From assembly GCA_025937035.1 (NCBI GenBank), contig JAICSG010000122.1, positions 1 through 8,832 on the forward strand: 8,832 nt of DNA, in the 5' to 3' direction. The stretch comes from Thermoanaerobaculia bacterium (lineage in GTDB: Bacteria; Acidobacteriota; Thermoanaerobaculia; Multivoradales; UBA5704). Below, in pieces: positions 4,367 to 8,832 of this stretch (its first letter is position 1; every line of letters starts with the position of its first letter). A program made the position numbers and the translations under genes. Under the pieces are notes generated by a model. It was not told the origin of the DNA and ran no database searches. It saw nothing but the letters and a program-made list of their open reading frames with translations.

Positions 4367-6436
4367 ATGATCAATTCAGCGCTTGTGATTTTCACAAGCC
4401 ACGCCGCGGAGGCCATCAGCGCCGTCGTTCTGGCGGTCGTGCTGATGGGCTTCCACCGCCTCTATCAGCGCCCCTACCTGCTGACGTGGGCCTGGAGCTG
4501 GTGGGCCTTCTGTGTCGGGCTGATCGCCGACGCGGTCGCCATCGACCTGGTCGCCCACCTGCCGGCGACCGCCCCGGCGCGCCTCGCGGCCTCGCTGGTC
4601 TCGATCACCGCCGGCTACTGGCAGGCCGCGTGGATGCTCTTCGGCTCGTACGAGGCGACCGTGGCGCGCCCCCTTACCCGGAGCTTTCGGCGCGCCGTAC
4701 TGGGCTCTCTCCTGCTGCTCGCGATCGGCACCGTCACCCTGACCCTGTACACCGCCCCCGAGGTCCGTTTCCTGGCGCGGGTCGGGCTGCGGGAGCTCCT
4801 GCTGGGGACCGCCTTCCTCGCCGCGGCCTGGGGGGTCTGGTCCAGCCGGGCGCACCGCTCGGGCCTCGGCCGCCGCCTGGTGACCGGCGCCTTCCTGCTC
4901 TACGGGCTGCACCAGCTCCACTATGTGGTGATCATCGTGACGCGGACGGTCCAGGTCGCCTCCATGACCTACGCCTCCTACCTCGGGCCGCTCGACTTCC
5001 TGTCCGAGAGCCTGATCGGCATCGGCATGGTGACCTGGCTGCTGGAGGACGAGCGCCAGCGGGTGCTCGCCGCCGCGGACCGCATCGAGCACCTCGCCCT
5101 TCACGACTCGCTGACCGACCTGGCCAACCGCGGCCTGATGGTCCAGCACCTCCGCCGGGCGATCGCGCAGGCCGAGGAGCGGCGGGAACGGCTGGCCGTG
5201 CTCTTCCTCGACCTCGACCGCTTCAAGGTGGTGAACGAGTCGCTGGGCAACCGCCAGGGGGATGAGCTCATCAAGGCATTCGCGGAACGGCTGCGGCACA
5301 ACCTCCGCGGCACCGACCTGCTCGCCCGCGTGGCCGCCGATGAATTCGCCATCCTCCTGCCGTCGATCGAGAGCGAGGGCACCGCCGTGCGGGTCGCCGA
5401 GAAGCTCCTGGCGGTCACCCGGCTCCCCTTCTCCCTGCAGGGGCGCGAGGTCTATCTGACGGCCAGCCTCGGCGTCAGCCGCTTTCCGGAGGACGGCACC
5501 GACGCCGAGACCCTGCTCAAGCGGGCCGAGATCGCCATGGTCCGGGTCAAGGAGACGAGCCGGGATGGCTATCAGCTCTATGCCCCCGGGATGGACTCCC
5601 ACAGCCTGGAGCAGCTCTCGCTCGGCGCCGACCTGCGGCGGGAGCTGATGCAGCGCCCGGGAGGCCACGGCGGGCTCACCCTCTACTATCAGCCGGTGCT
5701 CGACACCCGACGGCGCCGCATCGAGGCGGTGGAGGCCCTGCTGCGTTGGCATCACCCCACGCGCGGGCTGATGACCCCGGGCGAGTTCCTCTGGCTCGCC
5801 GAGGCGTCCGGCCTCGCCAACGTGCTGGATCTCTGGGTGCTGCGCACCGCCTGCCGCGAGGCCGGGGAGTGGCGCCGCGAGGGGGCGGCCGACCTGTTGC
5901 TGGCGGTGAACCTCTCCGCCCGCTCGTTCCAGCAGCCGGACCTCCTCCAGCGCATCGAGGACGTGCTCGCCGAGACCGGCTTCCCGCCGTCCTCGCTGGT
6001 GCTGGAGATCACCGAGACCCTGGCCATGCAGAACGCCGAGGCGACGCTCGCCATCCTGGGCGGCCTGAAGGAGCTGGGGGTGCGGATCGCCATCGACGAC
6101 TTCGGCACCGGCTACTCCTCCCTCTCCTACCTCACCACCTTTCCGATCGACACCCTGAAGCTCGACCGTTCCTTCGTCCATACCATCGGCAAGGCCCGCG
6201 GCAGCGAGGAGGTGGCGGCGGCGGTGATCGCCCTCGCCATGAGCCTGGAGATCGGCGTGATCGCCGAGGGGGTGGAGGAGCAGCGGCAGATGCGCTGGCT
6301 CCAGGGGCTCGGCTGCGACCAGTTCCAGGGCTACCTCTTCAGCCCGCCCCTGCCGGCCGGCGAATGCCGCGACCTCGTGCTCCAGGGGAGCCTCGACGCC
6401 CGCCTCGAGCAGGTGGAGCAGCTGCTGGACGCGTGA
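4367..6436 (+). CDS. Membrane GGDEF-EAL protein, predicted c-di-GMP phosphodiesterase
   Basis: A 689-aa protein. Residues 1-228 hold six or seven hydrophobic helices (about 5-27, 38-62, 70-97, 109-128, 136-158, 169-192, 205-227), an input module I cannot name. A GGDEF domain follows (about 240-405), then an EAL domain (about 420-675). The cyclase motif is degraded to A323-A-D-E-F327 and the usual ND..GH is NE..GN (290-295), so diguanylate cyclase activity is unlikely. The inhibitory-site motif R314-G-T-D317 is kept at the correct 5-residue spacing, so it may still bind c-di-GMP or GTP. The EAL site looks complete: E456-A-L, N515, E547, D577-D578 (DDFGTGYSS), K598, D600, E634 and Q654. This predicts hydrolysis of c-di-GMP to pGpG, promoting motility over biofilm. 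The start is fixed by the TM1 sequence; no SD, see TAAAAT box. Confidence 0.93.
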   Translation: MINSALVIFTSHAAEAISAVVLAVVLMGFHRLYQRPYLLTWAWSWWAFCVGLIADAVAIDLVAHLPATAPARLAASLVSITAGYWQAAWMLFGSYEATVARPLTRSFRRAVLGSLLLLAIGTVTLTLYTAPEVRFLARVGLRELLLGTAFLAAAWGVWSSRAHRSGLGRRLVTGAFLLYGLHQLHYVVIIVTRTVQVASMTYASYLGPLDFLSESLIGIGMVTWLLEDERQRVLAAADRIEHLALHDSLTDLANRGLMVQHLRRAIAQAEERRERLAVLFLDLDRFKVVNESLGNRQGDELIKAFAERLRHNLRGTDLLARVAADEFAILLPSIESEGTAVRVAEKLLAVTRLPFSLQGREVYLTASLGVSRFPEDGTDAETLLKRAEIAMVRVKETSRDGYQLYAPGMDSHSLEQLSLGADLRRELMQRPGGHGGLTLYYQPVLDTRRRRIEAVEALLRWHHPTRGLMTPGEFLWLAEASGLANVLDLWVLRTACREAGEWRREGAADLLLAVNLSARSFQQPDLLQRIEDVLAETGFPPSSLVLEITETLAMQNAEATLAILGGLKELGVRIAIDDFGTGYSSLSYLTTFPIDTLKLDRSFVHTIGKARGSEEVAAAVIALAMSLEIGVIAEGVEEQRQMRWLQGLGCDQFQGYLFSPPLPAGECRDLVLQGSLDARLEQVEQLLDA

Positions 6437-6442
6437 TACCGT

Positions 6443-6472
6443 CCCCCCTGTGTGGCTTTGGAACGGGGGTGA
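6443..6472 (+). promoter_or_regulatory. Ribosome site of the aldo/keto reductase, inside a possible hairpin
   Basis: GGGGGTGA (6465-6472) matches the SD consensus GGAGGTGA at 7 of 8 positions and lies correctly before the ATG at 6476. Its five G can pair with CCCCC at 6443-6448 across a loop of about 16 nt, which could hide the ribosome site. The pairing is only 5 bp and may be fortuitous. Confidence 0.35.
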
Positions 6473-6475
6473 AGC

Positions 6476-7474
6476 ATGGACTACCGGAACCTCGGCAAGA
6501 CCGGTCTGAAGGTCTCCCCTCTCTGCCTGGGCGCGATGATGTTCGGCAGTTGGGGCAACCCGGATCACGACGACAGCATCCGCATCATCCACCGCGCGCT
6601 CGACGCCGGCATCAACTTCATCGACACGGCCAACGGCTACTCCGAGGGGGAGTCGGAGGTGATCGTCGGCAAGGCGCTCAAGGGCAAGCGCGAGGGGACC
6701 GTGCTCGCCACCAAGGTCTGGGCGCCCGTGGGCCAGAGCCCCAACCAGCGCGGGCTGTCGCGCAAGGCCATCCAGGAGCAGGTCGAGAACAGCCTGCGCC
6801 GCCTCGACACCGACGTCATCGATCTCTACCAGATCCACCGCCCCGACCCCACCACGCCGATGGAGGAGACCCTCTCGACCCTCAGCGATCTGGTGCGTCA
6901 GGGGAAGGTGCGCTATCTGGGGCTCTCGACCAACCACTACGAGGGGTCGGCCCTCTGGGAGAAGCGGTTCGCGGCCTGGGAGATCGTCGAGACCCTCTGG
7001 CTCAGCGACCAGCACGGCTGGGAGCGGTTCGTCTCGCTGCAGCCGCCGTACAGCATCCTGCGGCGGGTGATGGAGGCCGAGCACTTCCCCATGTCGCTCA
7101 AATTCGGCATCGCCAACATCGTCTGGAGCCCGCTCGAAGGGGGGTGGCTCTCCGGCAAATACCGCCGCGGCGCCGCAAATCCCAAGGACAGCCAGCGCGC
7201 CGAGAAGTGGATCGGCGACATCGACAACCCCAAGTTCCAGCGCCGGCTCGACATCGTCGAGCAGCTCCTGCCGCTCGCCGAGGCGAAGGGGGTCCCCCTG
7301 GCCCGCTTCGCCAACGCCTGGGCGCTCCGCCATCCGGCGGTGACCTCGGTCATCCTCGGTCCGCGGACCCTGGAGCAGCTCGAGGACAGCCTGAAGGCGC
7401 TGGACGTTCAGATCACGGATGAGGACGCCCGGCGGATCGACGAGCTCGTGCCGCCCGGGACGTCCGCCCTATAA
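6476..7474 (+). CDS. Aldo/keto reductase
   Basis: A 332-aa cytoplasmic NADP(H)-dependent oxidoreductase of the (beta/alpha)8-barrel AKR family, reducing aldehydes or ketones. The start MDYRNLGKTGLKVSPLCLG is diagnostic. The catalytic tetrad is present: D50 (FIDTANGY), Y55, K80 (ATKVW) and H121 (YQIHRPD). The nucleotide-binding end is also seen (VTSVILGPRTLEQLEDSL, about 290-308). Length is normal for the bacterial voltage-gated-K-channel-beta-like/YajO-type branch. It starts 39 nt after the GGDEF-EAL stop with its own SD and ends 2 nt before the aminotransferase ATG, so it probably leads an operon with that gene and the SDR. The natural substrate cannot be told from sequence. Confidence 0.95.
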   Translation: MDYRNLGKTGLKVSPLCLGAMMFGSWGNPDHDDSIRIIHRALDAGINFIDTANGYSEGESEVIVGKALKGKREGTVLATKVWAPVGQSPNQRGLSRKAIQEQVENSLRRLDTDVIDLYQIHRPDPTTPMEETLSTLSDLVRQGKVRYLGLSTNHYEGSALWEKRFAAWEIVETLWLSDQHGWERFVSLQPPYSILRRVMEAEHFPMSLKFGIANIVWSPLEGGWLSGKYRRGAANPKDSQRAEKWIGDIDNPKFQRRLDIVEQLLPLAEAKGVPLARFANAWALRHPAVTSVILGPRTLEQLEDSLKALDVQITDEDARRIDELVPPGTSAL

Positions 7475-7476
7475 TT

Positions 7477-8709
7477 ATGAATACGATCACGCCCCCCTAC
7501 GCTCCCATCCGCACCGCGCGGCGCATGGAAGGCGTCACCTACGCCGTGCGCGACGTCGTCGTCCTGGCCCGGCAGGCCGAGGCGATGGGCAAGAAGATCA
7601 TCGGCCTGAACATCGGCGATCCTTGCCAGTTCGACTTCCGGACGCCGGAGCCCGTCGTCGAGGCGATCGTCAAGGCCCTGCGCGACAACAAGACGTCGTA
7701 CTCCGCCTCCGAGGGGATCCCCGAGGCCCGGGAGGCGATCCGCCGCGACGCCGAGGAGCGCAAGGGAATCCGGTCGGTCCAGGACGTCTTCATCGGCAAC
7801 GGCGCCTCCGAGCCGATCGAGCTGCTCCTCAACGCCCTGCTGGAGCCGGGCGAGGGGGTGCTCCTCCCCAGCCCGGGCTACCCCCTCTACTCCGCCGTGA
7901 TGGCCAAGCTCAGCGCCCGCGAGATCTACTACAAGCTCGACGAGTCGAACGGCTGGCAGCCCGATCCGGACGACATCGCGCGGCGGGTGGACGCGGGCAC
8001 CCGCGCCCTGGTGCTGATCAATCCCAACAACCCGACCGGCTCGGTGGCCGACCGCGCCACCCTGGAGGCGGTGCTGGAGATCGCGGCGCGCCACCAGCTC
8101 CTGGTGCTCTCCGACGAGATCTACGACCGCATGCTGATCGATCCCGGGACGGGCTTCGTGGCCACCGCCTCGCTGCGCGACGACGTGCCGATCGCCACCT
8201 TCGGCGGCCTCTCCAAGGTGTGGCTGGGGCCCGGCCTGCGGATGGGCTGGACCATCCTCTCGGGCCCCGGCGAGGTCCTGGCGCCGCTGGCCGACGCCAT
8301 GGGCCGGCTGGTGCGGGCGCGCCTCTGCCCCAGCCACCCCGTGCAGTGGGCCATCAAGCCGGCGCTCGAAGGGCCCAACCCGCACATCGCGGAGGTCAAC
8401 GCCAAGCTGCGCCGCCGCCGCGATTTCACCGTGGAGCGGCTCAACGCCATCCCCGGCTGGAGCTGCGTGCCGCCCAAGGGGGCCTTCTACGCCTTCCCCC
8501 GCTTTGAGCTGGGGGACCTCAAGGACACCGAGCTGGTGCGCGACCTCATCCTCCATCACGGCGTCGTGGTGGTCCACGGCTCCGGCTTCGGCCAGGACGA
8601 TTTCAACCACGTGCGGATCGTCTTCCTGCCGCCGGAGGAGCTGCTGGAGGAGGCCTACGATCACATCGCCGAATATTCGATGGGAAAATATTCGCGGGGT
8701 AAGGACTAG
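7477..8709 (+). CDS. PLP-dependent class I/II aminotransferase, alanine-aminotransferase-like
   Basis: A 410-aa fold-type I aminotransferase. Key residues: Y75 (SYSASEG), N185 (NPNNPTG, 182-188), D213 and Y216 (LSDEIYDRM), Schiff-base lysine K247 in FGGLSKVW, phosphate-binding R255 (GPGLRMGW) and the substrate-carboxylate arginine R380 (NHVRIVF). The N-terminal pattern YAVRDVV...LNIGDPCQFDF is that of the alanine/AlaA-like branch, which exchanges amino groups between alanine (or another amino acid) and 2-oxoglutarate. The start follows the aldo/keto reductase stop by 2 nt with no SD, suggesting translational coupling. An internal ATG at 7525 is less likely because the homologous region begins before it. 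A perfect TATAAT (7470-7475) spans the junction. It is followed directly by the SDR gene. Confidence 0.93.
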   Translation: MNTITPPYAPIRTARRMEGVTYAVRDVVVLARQAEAMGKKIIGLNIGDPCQFDFRTPEPVVEAIVKALRDNKTSYSASEGIPEAREAIRRDAEERKGIRSVQDVFIGNGASEPIELLLNALLEPGEGVLLPSPGYPLYSAVMAKLSAREIYYKLDESNGWQPDPDDIARRVDAGTRALVLINPNNPTGSVADRATLEAVLEIAARHQLLVLSDEIYDRMLIDPGTGFVATASLRDDVPIATFGGLSKVWLGPGLRMGWTILSGPGEVLAPLADAMGRLVRARLCPSHPVQWAIKPALEGPNPHIAEVNAKLRRRRDFTVERLNAIPGWSCVPPKGAFYAFPRFELGDLKDTELVRDLILHHGVVVVHGSGFGQDDFNHVRIVFLPPEELLEEAYDHIAEYSMGKYSRGKD

Positions 8710-8832
8710 ATGGCGGGTCTCCAGGGAAAAACCCTTCTCATCACCGGCGCCAGCCGCGGCATCGGCAAGGCGATCGCCCTGCGCGCGGCGGCGGACGGCG
8801 CCAACGTCGCCATCGCGGCGAAGACGGCGGAG
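8710..8832 (+). CDS. Short-chain dehydrogenase, HSDL2-like, N-terminal part (runs off the window)
   Basis: The first 41 residues of an NAD(P)-dependent short-chain dehydrogenase. The first Rossmann strand and glycine motif TGASRGIG are at 13-20. The sequence around GKAIALRAAADGANV and the end of the visible part, AAKTAE, are typical of the HSDL2 branch (hydroxysteroid-dehydrogenase-like protein 2), whose bacterial members are linked to fatty-acyl or lipid metabolism but are poorly characterised. The ATG follows the aminotransferase stop directly (TAGATG). AAGGA at 8701-8705 is a ribosome site 4 nt away. The catalytic Tyr-x-x-x-Lys lies outside the window. Confidence 0.9.
   Translation, partial: MAGLQGKTLLITGASRGIGKAIALRAAADGANVAIAAKTAE

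Noticed and set aside
4339..5265. A 308-codon plus-strand frame overlapping the start of the GGDEF-EAL gene
   Set aside because: Gly/Ala/Arg/Pro-rich out-of-frame reading of the same DNA; the overlapping frame has convincing membrane helices and GGDEF/EAL motifs.
4376..7333. A 985-codon open frame on the minus strand across the GGDEF-EAL and aldo/keto reductase genes
   Set aside because: It lies antisense to two genes with clear domains and catalytic motifs, crosses their spacer, and has the His/Val/Gly/Arg/Glu-rich composition of mirror frames in GC-rich DNA. No family is recognisable.
5746..7422. A 558-codon plus-strand frame over the EAL domain and aldo/keto reductase
   Set aside because: Arg/Pro/Gly-rich shadow that runs through a real intergenic spacer; no recognisable domain.
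7408..8664. A 418-codon minus-strand open frame antisense to the aminotransferase
   Set aside because: Same mirror-frame composition; the plus-strand gene has all its PLP-site residues.

Overview
The window is very GC-rich bacterial chromosome (roughly two thirds G+C by eye) with densely packed genes, short spacers and several start codons lacking a Shine-Dalgarno (SD) site. The gene mix is an exported DinB-like protein, a bacterial Ser/Thr kinase-like protein next to an FHA domain, an HSDL2-like SDR and an acyl-CoA dehydrogenase. This resembles Acidobacteriota or a similar soil or sediment phylum, but that assignment is an inference from flavour, not from a marker gene. There are no rRNA, tRNA, CRISPR or transposase genes.

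Region 1 (1-1452): the 5' part of an acyl-CoA dehydrogenase gene on the minus strand, with a good sigma70-type promoter; an unrecognised 83-aa plus-strand protein; and a minus-strand secreted DinB-superfamily protein. The last two genes converge on a strong hairpin that overlaps a stop codon.

Region 2 (1490-3783): a divergent promoter pair with mirror-image TAGAAT boxes, then a two-gene overlapping unit. Its first gene is a mechanosensitive channel of the MscS family fused to a C-terminal FHA (phosphothreonine-binding) domain. Its second is a membrane-anchored Ser/Thr kinase homologue whose catalytic loop reads HRS-L-T-P-R-N instead of HRD-L-K-P-x-N, so it is a predicted pseudokinase. The 20-nt overlap suggests the products work together as a membrane sensing or signalling complex. 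This is the most interesting system in the window.

Region 3 (3784-4366) has no intact ordinary gene but is full of structure. It holds a well-formed promoter (TAGACG-N17-TATAAT) leading to a short transcription unit with a perfect SD and two overlapping tiny ORFs, and a terminator-like hairpin. Next comes a REP/BIME-like element of about 155 bp made of two inverted 31-bp arms whose only differences are compensatory base-pair changes. Last is the minus-strand remnant of an NAD(P)-binding Rossmann-fold gene: its start, SD and first ten codons are joined directly, and out of frame, to its last 56 codons.

Region 4 (4367-8832): a membrane-bound GGDEF-EAL protein with a degenerate cyclase motif (AADEF), a retained I-site and a complete EAL active site, hence a predicted c-di-GMP phosphodiesterase. 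It is followed by a tightly packed plus-strand run of an aldo/keto reductase, a class I/II aminotransferase (2 nt later) and the start of an HSDL2-like short-chain dehydrogenase (0 nt later), probably co-transcribed.
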